From: Planctomycetota bacterium
GTDB taxonomy: Bacteria > Planctomycetota > Phycisphaerae > Phycisphaerales > SM1A02
DNA: 33,641 nucleotides
Direction of reading: 5' to 3'
Assembly (NCBI GenBank): GCA_022563315.1
Contig: JADFNO010000020.1
Span: 1-33,641, forward strand
The notes under the pieces were generated by a model that saw only the letters and a list, made by a program, of their open reading frames with translations, searched no databases and had not been told where the DNA came from. The translations under genes were made by a program, and so were the position numbers. Within the stretch, counting starts at the first letter, position 1. Every line of letters begins with the position of its first letter. Of this stretch, positions 16,890-25,381 are shown in pieces.

Positions 16890-19187
16890 ATGACCACGCT
16901 GTTCACGTCACAGCTTGCGACGGTTGGCTACGCTCGGGTGGCGGTTCAGCGCGGCGTCGATCGATACCCGGACGGGCTCACCTACGCGGTTCCAGTGGAG
17001 CTGGGCGACCTGGCCGTCGGGGAGCCGGTGATCGTGCCGCTGGGCGCCGGCGACACGCCAACCGCCGGCTACGTGATCGAGCGCTTTGACGAGACCGATC
17101 TCGACCCGGGCCGGATCAAGCTGATCGACTGCCGGGCAAACGAACCGCCGATGCCCCGTCAACTGATCGACCTGGCCAAATGGATCAGTAGCTACTACTG
17201 CGCCCCGATCGGGATGACGCTGGCGGCGATGATGCCGGCGGCGGTGAAACGGCGCGTGGGGCTGGTCGGCCGAACGATGATCGATCTCGCCGGCGGCGCA
17301 GCTGCGGACGTGAAGCTTGCACCCAAACAGCGTCACGTCCTCGATGTGTTGGGCGCGATTCCGGCTGATCGCCGGCCAGTCGAAATCCGCCAACTCAGAG
17401 ACCTTAGCGACTTGGCAACGACATCACCGATCAAGCAGTTAATTTCCAAGGAATTGCTGGTCGTCCGCTCACGAACGGCCGTCGAAGCAGCATGGATCGA
17501 ACACGCACTGGACGCCACCGTTCCCGAACGACTCACTGAACCGCAGAAACAGATCATCCACGACATTCAAGCGACGCTCAAAGGTGGTTTTTCAACGCAT
17601 TTACTGTTCGGCGTGACGGGGTCAGGCAAGACCGAAGTGTACATTCGACTGATCGAGAAGGTCGTCGAGGCGGGCAAGGTCGCGATTCTTCTCGTGCCGG
17701 AGATTGCGCTGACGCCCCAGACGGGCGGCCGGCTGATCGCGCGCTTCCCCAAGCATCGCGTCGCGGTGCTTCATTCGGGTCTGACCGCGGCGCAACGCCA
17801 CCAGCAGTGGATGCTCGCGGCGAGCGGGGCCGCGGACATCGTGCTCGGCGCGCGCTCGGCGGTCTTCGCCCCGGTTCCCGAGGGTCGTCTCGGACTGATC
17901 GTTGTTGATGAAGAACACGACGGCTCGTACAAGCAGGATCAGATTCCGCGCTACCACGGCCGAGACGTCGCGCTGCGCCGCGCGCAGCTGGCCAGTTGCC
18001 CGGTCGTGCTCGGCAGCGCCACGCCTTCATTGGAATCCTGGCATAACGCGACGATCAAGGGCAGCTATCGACTGCATCGGATCGAAAATCGCGTGCCCGG
18101 CATGCGCCTGCCGATCGTCCAGATCGTTGACTTCGTCGCCGAGCGCAAGCGGCGGCACGATCGGCGGGTACACCTGATCGGTCCGCGGATGGAGTCCGCC
18201 ATCGGCGAGACACTGGACCGGGGCGGTCAGGTGCTACTGCTTCTGAATCGGCGCGGCTATGCGAATTACATCGCCTGCCCGGACTTCCGCTGCGGCTGGA
18301 TGATGAACTGCGACGACTGCGACGCGACGATGGTGTTCCACCTGAACCGCCGGCTCCCCGCGGGCGGGTTCGTGCGCTGCCATCACTGCGAAGCCGAGCA
18401 ACGATTGCCGCAGCGCTGCCCGCTGTGTGACCGGCACGTGACGACGTTCGGCCTGGGCACGCAGCGTGTCGAGGAAGAGTTGGCCCGCAAGTTCCCGCAA
18501 CTCGTCGAGGGCAAGACGATGCTGCGCATCGATTCCGATTCCATGCGCGGGTCGAAGGATTTTCATCACGCGTTGGGGAAGTTCGGCGCCGGCGAGGTGC
18601 AACTACTCGTGGGAACGCAGATGATCGCCAAGGGGTTGGATTTTCCCAACGTCCAGTTCGTAGGTGTGATCAACGCCGACACCGCGATCAATCTGCCGGA
18701 CTTCCGCGCTTCGGAGCGCACGTTCCAATTGGTGAATCAGGTCGCCGGTCGTTGCGGCCGCGGTAAAGACCTGGGGCTGGTGATTGTGCAGACGTTCCAG
18801 CCGCAGGCCTCGGCGATCCGCTTGGCGGCGGCGCACGACTATGAGGGATTCGCCAAGCTGGAACTGGCGGACCGGCAACGCTGCAAGTTGCCGCCATACA
18901 CTCGGCTCGCTCGTATTGTCGTGCGCGATGTGGACTACACGCGCTGTGTGAATACGGCCCGCACGATCGCACGGCGGCTGGGCGAGTTGGCGGACGAGTC
19001 GATGCGGCTGCGCGGCCCGGCCCCGTGCCCGATCTCGCGCATCGCCGGGAAACATCGACAGCAGATCGAGCTGCTGGCGGAGTCGGCCCAGCGGTTGCAA
19101 AAAGTCCTGGTCGCCGGCCGAAACGAGGGCCTGCTCCACGCCGGGGCCGGGCTCGTCATCGACGTCGATCCGATCGCCCTGCTCTAA
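16890..19187 (+). CDS. priA: Primosomal protein N', replication-restart helicase PriA
   Basis: A 765-residue superfamily-2 helicase that recognises stalled forks and reloads the replisome. Walker A (GVTGSGKT) is at about 240-247 and the DEEH box is at 340-343, followed by the PriA aromatic-rich loop SYKQDQIPRYHGRD. Two zinc clusters interrupt the second helicase lobe (CPDFRCGW, CDDCDA, CHHCEAEQ, CPLCDRH), followed by GLGTQRVEEEL, NADTAINLPDFRASERTFQL and QVAGRCGRG. The N-terminal 3'-end-binding domain (YARVAVQRGVDRYPDGLTY) is present. The frame is open upstream to 16704, but the ATG at 16890 matches the normal N-terminus and has a weak AGGCGA site. A 5-bp hairpin (CCTAC/GTAGG) sits just before the start. 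Confidence 0.96.
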   Translation: MTTLFTSQLATVGYARVAVQRGVDRYPDGLTYAVPVELGDLAVGEPVIVPLGAGDTPTAGYVIERFDETDLDPGRIKLIDCRANEPPMPRQLIDLAKWISSYYCAPIGMTLAAMMPAAVKRRVGLVGRTMIDLAGGAAADVKLAPKQRHVLDVLGAIPADRRPVEIRQLRDLSDLATTSPIKQLISKELLVVRSRTAVEAAWIEHALDATVPERLTEPQKQIIHDIQATLKGGFSTHLLFGVTGSGKTEVYIRLIEKVVEAGKVAILLVPEIALTPQTGGRLIARFPKHRVAVLHSGLTAAQRHQQWMLAASGAADIVLGARSAVFAPVPEGRLGLIVVDEEHDGSYKQDQIPRYHGRDVALRRAQLASCPVVLGSATPSLESWHNATIKGSYRLHRIENRVPGMRLPIVQIVDFVAERKRRHDRRVHLIGPRMESAIGETLDRGGQVLLLLNRRGYANYIACPDFRCGWMMNCDDCDATMVFHLNRRLPAGGFVRCHHCEAEQRLPQRCPLCDRHVTTFGLGTQRVEEELARKFPQLVEGKTMLRIDSDSMRGSKDFHHALGKFGAGEVQLLVGTQMIAKGLDFPNVQFVGVINADTAINLPDFRASERTFQLVNQVAGRCGRGKDLGLVIVQTFQPQASAIRLAAAHDYEGFAKLELADRQRCKLPPYTRLARIVVRDVDYTRCVNTARTIARRLGELADESMRLRGPAPCPISRIAGKHRQQIELLAESAQRLQKVLVAGRNEGLLHAGAGLVIDVDPIALL

Positions 19188-19333
19188 GCGGCCGACCGTT
19201 GGGGCATCAGCTCGGGCCGCCGTAGACGAGCGGGCGATCGGCCCAAAGCCGTCCACAGTGTCGGCCGATGCAGTGATAGAACCAGGGGTTTCACGAACTG
19301 CCTCACCGCCCGATAATTAGCGGGCTCGGACGC

Positions 19334-19339
19334 TAGAAT
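19334..19339 (+). promoter_or_regulatory. Possible -10 element upstream of sucA
   Basis: TAGAAT matches five of six positions of TATAAT and lies about 85 bases before the sucA start, after the 237-bp gap that follows priA. No convincing -35 box is present at 16-18 bp. Confidence 0.22.
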
Positions 19340-19424
19340 ACGACGGCACAAAGCGCTTGAGGCGGCGCGGCAGATTGAGTCGCCCCAACGGAAGGATTCT
19401 TTCACCCGCCTCAGGGAAGCATTG

Positions 19425-22247
19425 ATGGCTATAGAACCGGCAGAGGGCTCTGTGAACGGATGGAACGCCCAGTACATCGAGGCGATGTACGAGCGATGGT
19501 CCGCCCGCGCCGAATCGGTCGAGCCGCAGTGGCGTCAATTCTTCGCCGGCTTTGATCTCGGGGCTCGGCAGATCACGGAGGATCAAGCAGCGCTACCGGC
19601 AGCGCGGACCGAGGGCGTGGACCTGGCTCAGACCAAGCAGGGGCATGTCGATGATCTGATCTACGCCTATCGAGACACCGGTCACCTCGCGGCGGCACTC
19701 GACCCGCTGGGAACCGAGCGCCCCGCACCCGACAGTCTGAAGCTTCAAGCACACGAGTTGTCCGAGTCGGATCTCGACGGACAATTCGATCCCTGCGATC
19801 TGCCGTTGGAGAACCCGACGAAGTTGCGCGACATCGTCCAGTTGCTCGACGACACCTACTGCCGGCACGTCGGCGTCGAGTTCATGCACATTCAGGACCC
19901 CCAGCAGCGACACTGGCTTGCCCAGCGCATGGAAACGGTGCGCAATCGCCCGACGATCGACCGCGACCAGAAGATGCACATCCTCGGTGAGCTCGGCGAA
20001 GCAGATGCCTTCGAGACTTTTCTCCACACGCGCTACACGGCGAAGAAGCGGTTCGGCCTTGACGGCAGCGAATCGCTCATTCCGCTGCTCGACGAGTTGA
20101 TCGAGCAAGGCCCGGCCAACAACGTGAAGGAGTTCACCTTCGGCATGGCCCATCGCGGTCGGCTGAACGTCTTGGTGAACATCCTGCACAAGACGTACGA
20201 CCAGATCTTCACGGAGTTTGCTGAGGCATGGACGGAGGACTTTCTCCGCGGCGGCGGCGACGTCAAATATCACCGCGGATATAGCTCAGATCACGTCACC
20301 GTGTCCGGCGAGACGGTTCGGCTGACGCTTTCGCCCAATCCATCGCACTTGGAGTTTGTCGGGCCGGTGGTCTTGGGTCGAGCGCGCGCCAAGCAGCGCA
20401 TTCGCCACGACACAAAACGCGAACAGTGCGTACCGATCCTGCTTCACGGCGACGCGTCGTTTCCGGGGCAGGGCGTCGTCGCTGAATGCTTGAACATGGT
20501 CGATCTCGACGGTTACACAGTCGGCGGAGCGATACACGTCGTCATCAACAACCAGATCGGTTTCACGACGAATCCTCGAGACGCGCACAGCGGGACGTAC
20601 TGCACCGACATCGCCAAGATGACCGAAGCGCCGATCTTCCACGTGAACGGCGACGATCCGGAAGCGTGCGTGTTCGTCGCCAAGCTCGCGCTGGAGTATC
20701 GCCAGGCGTTCAAGAACGACGTGGTCATCGATCTGTGGTGTTACCGTGAGTTTGGACACAACGAGGGCGACGAGCCCACGTTCACGCAGCCGCTGCTGTA
20801 TGCCAGGATCAAGAAGCAGCCGCCGGTTCTTCGCACCTACGCCCAGCAGTTGATCGGCGAAGGCGTCATCAGCGAGCAGGCGTTCGATGAACTCTACGAG
20901 AAGCTGAAAGCGCAGCTCGATGAAGCGCAGACACGGTCCGCGGAGAAACCGGTGGGATCGACGGTCGCTGCGTTCAGTTCAGTTTGGGCGGACCTCACCG
21001 AGAAGTATTCATCCGACCCTGTGGAAACCGGAGCGCCGCGCGAACAACTTCAAGCTGTCGCGCACGCGCTCGGTACGGTGCCCGATGACTTCACTGCGCA
21101 TCGCAAACTGAAGAAGTTGCTGGAGAATCGTCGCCAAGCGATCGAAAAGGACCAGCTCCTGGATTGGGCGATGGGCGAGCTGCTCGCGTACGGCACACTG
21201 CTGTTGGACGGCCATGCGGTGCGCCTCACCGGCCAGGATGTCGAGCGCGGGACGTTCAGCCACCGTCACGCCGTGCTCTTCGATCAAATCACGGGTCAAG
21301 CGTATGACGCGCTCAATCATCTCCAACCGGACCAAGCGCGGTTTTGCATTCACAACAGTCCGCTCTCTGAAGCGGCCTGCGTCGGATTTGAGTACGGCTA
21401 TTCGCTCGGCGATCCACAGATGCTCGTGATCTGGGAAGCGCAGTTCGGCGATTTCGCCAACGGTGCGCAAGTGATATTCGATCAGTTCCTGGCGTCCGCG
21501 GAGGCGAAGTGGAATCGTTACAGCGGGCTCACGCTTTTTCTGCCGCACGGATACGAAGGTCAGGGGCCGGAACACTCATCCGCCCGCCCCGAGCGGTTCC
21601 TGCAATTGTGCGCCAACAATAACATGCAGGTGGTGTACCCCACTTCGCCGGCCCAAATGTTCCATCTGCTCCGCCGGCAGATGAAGCGCAGTTTCCGCAA
21701 GCCGCTGATTGTGCTCACCCCAAAGAGCCTGTTGCGACATCCCAAGGTCGTCAGCACCGTTGATCAATTCGTGACCGGCCGTTTCGAGCTGGTCCTTGAT
21801 GATCCGCACGTGGGCGATCCAAGCAAGATCAAACGACTACTCCTTTGTTCGGGCAAGGTGTATTATGATCTTGTCGCGCATCGTGAGAAGATCGAACGCG
21901 ATGATGTGGCGGTGGTTCGAATCGAGCAGCTTTACCCGCTGCCGGAGCGCGAACTGGCCGAGATCATCCAACGGTACGCGAACGTCCATGAGACGGTGTG
22001 GGTTCAGGAGGAGCCGAAGAACATGGGCGCGTATCGCTTCCTCAAGACCACGCTTTGGGAACGGATCGATCTGGATCTGGCCTATGTCGGCCGCGACGAG
22101 AGCGCGTCGCCGGCGGTGGCGTCGATGAAAATGCACAACCAGGAGCAGGAAAAGATTATGATCAACGCCGTCGGGCTACCCACTAACGCTGCCGACGCAG
22201 CCCGCGATCAAACGAACCACACGGCGCCGCGGCTCGCTGCGTCCTGA
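19425..22247 (+). CDS. sucA: 2-oxoglutarate dehydrogenase E1 component
   Basis: A 940-residue thiamine-diphosphate enzyme of the TCA cycle that decarboxylates 2-oxoglutarate and passes the succinyl group to the lipoyl arm of E2; E. coli SucA has 933 residues. The N-terminal recognition part (NAQYIEAMYERW...WRQFF), the AHRGRLNVLVNI block, the cofactor segment GDASFPGQGVVAE, the INNQIGFTTNP block, YRQAFKNDVVIDLWCYREFGHNEGDEP, and the late HGYEGQGPEHSSARPERFLQ block are all seen. The ATG at 19425 is preferred to the TTG at 19422 because AGGGA lies seven bases upstream. sucB follows after 35 bp, which indicates an operon. No dihydrolipoamide dehydrogenase gene is in view. Confidence 0.97.
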   Translation: MAIEPAEGSVNGWNAQYIEAMYERWSARAESVEPQWRQFFAGFDLGARQITEDQAALPAARTEGVDLAQTKQGHVDDLIYAYRDTGHLAAALDPLGTERPAPDSLKLQAHELSESDLDGQFDPCDLPLENPTKLRDIVQLLDDTYCRHVGVEFMHIQDPQQRHWLAQRMETVRNRPTIDRDQKMHILGELGEADAFETFLHTRYTAKKRFGLDGSESLIPLLDELIEQGPANNVKEFTFGMAHRGRLNVLVNILHKTYDQIFTEFAEAWTEDFLRGGGDVKYHRGYSSDHVTVSGETVRLTLSPNPSHLEFVGPVVLGRARAKQRIRHDTKREQCVPILLHGDASFPGQGVVAECLNMVDLDGYTVGGAIHVVINNQIGFTTNPRDAHSGTYCTDIAKMTEAPIFHVNGDDPEACVFVAKLALEYRQAFKNDVVIDLWCYREFGHNEGDEPTFTQPLLYARIKKQPPVLRTYAQQLIGEGVISEQAFDELYEKLKAQLDEAQTRSAEKPVGSTVAAFSSVWADLTEKYSSDPVETGAPREQLQAVAHALGTVPDDFTAHRKLKKLLENRRQAIEKDQLLDWAMGELLAYGTLLLDGHAVRLTGQDVERGTFSHRHAVLFDQITGQAYDALNHLQPDQARFCIHNSPLSEAACVGFEYGYSLGDPQMLVIWEAQFGDFANGAQVIFDQFLASAEAKWNRYSGLTLFLPHGYEGQGPEHSSARPERFLQLCANNNMQVVYPTSPAQMFHLLRRQMKRSFRKPLIVLTPKSLLRHPKVVSTVDQFVTGRFELVLDDPHVGDPSKIKRLLLCSGKVYYDLVAHREKIERDDVAVVRIEQLYPLPERELAEIIQRYANVHETVWVQEEPKNMGAYRFLKTTLWERIDLDLAYVGRDESASPAVASMKMHNQEQEKIMINAVGLPTNAADAARDQTNHTAPRLAAS

Positions 22248-22282
22248 TTACCCCCACTCCCCTTGTTCAAGGTCTACTTGCC

Positions 22283-23527
22283 ATGCCCGTCCAGATCAGC
22301 ATCCCAAGCCCCGGCGAATCGATTACCGAAGTCGTGATCGGGCCGTGGCAGAAATCCTCCGGGGACTGGGTGGAAAAGGACGAGATCATCGTCGAGATCG
22401 AGTCGGACAAAGTCACGCTGGAAGTTCCCGCCCCCGAGTCCGGCGTGTTGCAGGTGCTGGCGGAAGAGGGCGCCGAGAAGCAGGTCGGAGAGGTGATTGC
22501 GACGGTCGACCCAAATGCCGAGCGTCCCGCCGGGGTTGCCGCAATAGCAACGGCCTCGGCTCCGGCACCGGCACCGGCCCCGGAAGCCGTGGTGGCGGTA
22601 AGTGGCGATGGGGACAGCAAGGTTACTTCGGTGGCGCGCAAGCTCGCAGCTGATAAGGGTGTGGATCTGGCGCGCATTGACGGGTCCGGTCCTTCGGGTC
22701 GAATCACGAAATCTGACGTCTTGGCCGCGGCACAGATGCCGACGCCCACGCCCACGCCGCCTTCAGCCGTCTCGATTGATACGGCCAGCCCGATCGTCGG
22801 CACCGTGCCCGCCGGTTCGCGCGAGGTTCAACGGCAGCGCATGAGCAAGCTGCGGCAGCGCATTGCCGAGCGCCTGGTGGCGGCGCAACACACCGCCGCC
22901 ATGCTCACGACCTTCAACGAAGCGGATCTGTCCGCCGTGATCCGCTTGCGAAAGCGTCACAAGGAAGAGTTCGAGAAGAAGCACGGCGTCGGCCTGGGAT
23001 TCATGTCGTTCTTCGTTCACGCCAGCGCCGCAGCCCTGCAACAATTTCCGCGCGTCAATGCGTACATCGACGGCAATGAAGTTGAATACCACGATTACGT
23101 CGATATCTCCGTCGCCATCGGAACCGACAAGGGGCTCGTGGTGCCCGTGCTCCGCAACGCCGAGGCGATGTCGTTTGCCGATGTCGAGCGAACGATCAAG
23201 GAACTCGCCGGCCGCGCACGGGATAGGAAACTCACGCTCGAGGAAATGACCGGCGGGACGTTTACCATCTCCAACGGCGGCGTGTACGGATCGCTGCTGT
23301 CAACGCCGATTCTGAATCCGCCGCAGTCAGCCATCCTCGGCATGCACAAAATCATGAAACGCCCGATCGAAGATCCCGACAATCCGGGGCAGATCGTCTT
23401 GCGGCCCATGATGTATCTGGCGATAAGTTACGACCATCGAATCGTGGACGGCGAGCAAGCGGTGAAGTTCCTCGTCCACATCAAGGATTCGATCGAAAGC
23501 CCGCAGCGCATGCTACTGGGGTTGTAA
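22283..23527 (+). CDS. sucB: Dihydrolipoyllysine-residue succinyltransferase, E2 of 2-oxoglutarate dehydrogenase
   Basis: A 414-residue E2 subunit. The lipoyl domain (1-75) carries the target Lys43 in IESDKVTLEVPA. An Ala/Pro-rich linker follows (about 84-105), then a peripheral-subunit-binding domain (about 114-150: VARKLAADKGVDLARIDGSGPSGRITKSDV), a second Pro/Thr linker, and the catalytic acetyltransferase-fold domain with His385 and Asp389 in SYDHRIVDGE. The MSKLRQRIAERLV motif opens the catalytic domain. The pairing with sucA identifies it as the succinyltransferase rather than a pyruvate dehydrogenase E2. The ribosome site is weak (AAGG ten bases upstream). Confidence 0.97.
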   Translation: MPVQISIPSPGESITEVVIGPWQKSSGDWVEKDEIIVEIESDKVTLEVPAPESGVLQVLAEEGAEKQVGEVIATVDPNAERPAGVAAIATASAPAPAPAPEAVVAVSGDGDSKVTSVARKLAADKGVDLARIDGSGPSGRITKSDVLAAAQMPTPTPTPPSAVSIDTASPIVGTVPAGSREVQRQRMSKLRQRIAERLVAAQHTAAMLTTFNEADLSAVIRLRKRHKEEFEKKHGVGLGFMSFFVHASAAALQQFPRVNAYIDGNEVEYHDYVDISVAIGTDKGLVVPVLRNAEAMSFADVERTIKELAGRARDRKLTLEEMTGGTFTISNGGVYGSLLSTPILNPPQSAILGMHKIMKRPIEDPDNPGQIVLRPMMYLAISYDHRIVDGEQAVKFLVHIKDSIESPQRMLLGL

Positions 23528-23566
23528 TGCGCGCATCAAGAGTGATCCAATTTGAGCATCGCTGAC

Positions 23567-23595
23567 GCCCACGGACCCGAGTCCGTGGGCTTCTT
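23567..23595 (+). terminator. Intrinsic terminator of the sucAB operon
   Basis: GCCCACGGAC (23567-23576) pairs perfectly with GTCCGTGGGC (23581-23590) around a CCGA loop, and TTCTT follows. It lies 40 bases after the sucB stop codon. Confidence 0.8.
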
Positions 23596-23641
23596 GATTG
23601 TGAGACACCTTGGTTATTCCTTCGTTGTGGCGGCAATCAGC

Positions 23642-23717
23642 CGTAGGGTCCGCTGTGCGGACCGCTTGCACACGGACATCGTCGCCAATACCGATGGTCC
23701 GCACCGCGGACCCTACG
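23642..23717 (+). repeat. Palindromic dispersed repeat, copy A
   Basis: The element begins with CGTAGGGTCCGC and ends with GCGGACCCTACG, exact reverse complements, so it can form a long imperfect hairpin. Its last 61 bases match copy B (24671-24731) at 51 of 61 positions in the same orientation. Translations of such elements give the AVRTADPT-like peptides seen in spurious frames. It resembles a non-autonomous REP- or MITE-like element. Confidence 0.7.
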
Positions 23718-23738
23718 GCGACATGTAGATTCCTGCTG

Positions 23739-24593
23739 TCACCGGCGGCGCCACCCACACTCAGGACATCCTGGTTCGAGGTCGCCACGTAGGTCGTAAC
23801 CGCACTGGGGACATTTCGTGTGCGCTGGATAGAGCCTGATTTGACGGCGGGCGCGACGAAGCATCATAAAGCCGAAGCCAAGCCAAATGAGTAGAGGCAG
23901 CGCCCACAACAGCCCGTACGCGGTAAAGGAATGGATGATCGCTTGTGATGAAAGCTCGTCAATCCAGCCCCAAACTCCCGAGGAAGCCAAGCCACGGTAG
24001 GCGAGAGGCTCGATATACCCAAGCAGTAGAATAATCAGACCGATCCCAAAGAATACGTGGAGTGTGCGCCGCTTCCAAAGCGTGCCGCCAAATCGGTTGT
24101 TGAGGGCCTGGGCAACACCATAACCCGCAACGAGTCCCACTACAGGAAGACCGTTGACCAGCAACCAACTCAATACTCTGCCCGGCCAAACGGAGATCAG
24201 AATCTCTCGGCCGGTCGTAAACGCGATCAGATCATTGACGCGGTATGCGAGATGGAGCACAAACCAGATGAGGAAAACGTTGAATAGACCCCAGCACGCA
24301 GCCCACGCGACCACGGATCGCTCTCGGCGCTTCACCGGCCAGGTGATTTGAACAACGCCGACCAGCAAAAGAGCAAGGGCACACAGCGTGATGACATTGT
24401 CTACACGCACCAGCCAGCCGGGAAGCCAAATCCCAAGGATGTTGCCGATCGACTCACGCGAAATCCATAGAACTCGCCTGACGGCTACAACCGCAATGGC
24501 AACCTGAACGAGCACGAACGCACGGCTGAACCAACGACGGTCGCGCTCGCCCTCACCACTGCTTCTTGTGCTCACTGTGCGGGAAGATGACAT
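23739..24593 (-). CDS. Multi-pass membrane protein with C-terminal zinc ribbon
   Basis: A 284-residue protein. After a polar Ser/Arg-rich N-terminus there are about six hydrophobic segments, including AFVLVQVAIAVVAV, VITLCALALLLVGVVQI, a segment around WGLFNVFLIWFVL, one around GLPVVGLVAGYGVAQ, one around FFGIGLIILLLGYI, and one around LLWALPLLIWLGFGFMML. A cytosolic tail carries a four-Cys ribbon, CPQCGYDLRG...CPECGW. That CGYDLRG ribbon is common on planctomycete membrane proteins of unknown role. The ATG at 24593 is chosen because the frame upstream is made of repeat B sequence. It lies on the opposite strand to sucAB and is bracketed by two copies of a dispersed repeat. Confidence 0.75.
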   Translation of the reverse strand: MSSSRTVSTRSSGEGERDRRWFSRAFVLVQVAIAVVAVRRVLWISRESIGNILGIWLPGWLVRVDNVITLCALALLLVGVVQITWPVKRRERSVVAWAACWGLFNVFLIWFVLHLAYRVNDLIAFTTGREILISVWPGRVLSWLLVNGLPVVGLVAGYGVAQALNNRFGGTLWKRRTLHVFFGIGLIILLLGYIEPLAYRGLASSGVWGWIDELSSQAIIHSFTAYGLLWALPLLIWLGFGFMMLRRARRQIRLYPAHTKCPQCGYDLRGDLEPGCPECGWRRR

Positions 24594-24670
24594 CGCAGCT
24601 TCACAACACAATTGGTACCTAGTCTCATCCCTCGTGGGCATCCGCCCGCGGCTAACCGTCGTGCCGTTTC

Positions 24671-24731
24671 GCGGACCGCTTCGACCCAGACATCGTCCGC
24701 ACCACCAATGGTCCGCACAGCGGACCCTACG
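24671..24731 (+). repeat. Palindromic dispersed repeat, copy B
   Basis: This copy matches copy A at 51 of 61 bases in direct orientation and ends in the same GCGGACCCTACG. Its left arm has decayed (CCGTCGTGCCGTTTC), so the outer palindrome is incomplete. It sits between the starts and ends of two minus-strand genes, 15 bases from the stop codon of the nucleotidyltransferase gene. Confidence 0.7.
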
Positions 24732-24746
24732 CATTGTGGTACGGAC

Positions 24747-25337
24747 CTAGATCGAATCATCGATAGAGCCTTCGACCTCAACGAGTCGACGCTCAAGCTC
24801 GGTTGGTAATCCGGCACGGACTGCTGCATCAATCATATTCAACTTCAGCAGGTCTTCGATGTGCACCTGGTCGATACGCCGAAACGATGTGAGCTTCATG
24901 CGGACCAGCGCCGGCAGGTCAATCACATTGAATCCTTGCGGATCGCGCACTGACTCCTCCACCGAAGGCGCGGGCAGGTTGTACTGCGGCCGAACCTTCT
25001 GCTGGGCCCATACAAGGTGAATACTCGCACGGACGCTGGGCTCGTCCGGCTCCTTAAACAGCGTGACTCCCAGCACATCTTCGCGCGTGAAGCCGGCTTC
25101 CCCGAGAACCGATTCGATACGATCGATATCAGACTGGTCGACGAGCAGATCGACATCCTTAGTTGATCGAGTTGCGCCTGGGTCAACTCGGCTGACCCAC
25201 GCGGCCACCGCGTTGCCACCGATCACGGCGTACTTGATACCCGCCTCATCGAGCGCGGCGGTTACGCGCCTCAGTCGTTTCTCGACGCGATCCACCGCCA
25301 TTACGAATGCTCGGTAATCTGTTCCACGCATTGACAT
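24747..25337 (-). CDS. Nucleotidyltransferase-fold protein (AbiEii/DUF6036-like)
   Basis: A 196-residue protein with a minimal nucleotidyltransferase core: YAVIGGNAVAAWV (about 36-48) supplies the GG motif, and TKDVDLLVD supplies the paired acidic residues that would bind metal. The rest is helical, with an LVRMKLTSFRRIDQVHIEDLL segment typical of AbiEii- and MNT-type proteins, where such genes act as toxins, antitoxins or of unknown role. No partner gene adjoins it. ATG codons at 25337 and 25331 are both possible; neither has a ribosome site, and a TACAAT hexamer only four bases upstream suggests a leaderless transcript. A second protein of this fold lies at 30630-31085. Confidence 0.7.
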   Translation of the reverse strand: MSMRGTDYRAFVMAVDRVEKRLRRVTAALDEAGIKYAVIGGNAVAAWVSRVDPGATRSTKDVDLLVDQSDIDRIESVLGEAGFTREDVLGVTLFKEPDEPSVRASIHLVWAQQKVRPQYNLPAPSVEESVRDPQGFNVIDLPALVRMKLTSFRRIDQVHIEDLLKLNMIDAAVRAGLPTELERRLVEVEGSIDDSI

Positions 25338-25340
25338 CGA

Positions 25341-25346
25341 ATTGTA
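25341..25346 (-). promoter_or_regulatory. Possible -10 element giving a leaderless nucleotidyltransferase transcript
   Basis: On the minus strand TACAAT (five of six matches to TATAAT) ends four bases before the ATG at 25337. Initiation six to eight bases downstream would fall at or inside the start codon. There is no good -35 box. Confidence 0.25.
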
Positions 25347-25381
25347 GTCACACCACAAGTTTACCGCAGATCGGAGGGCGC

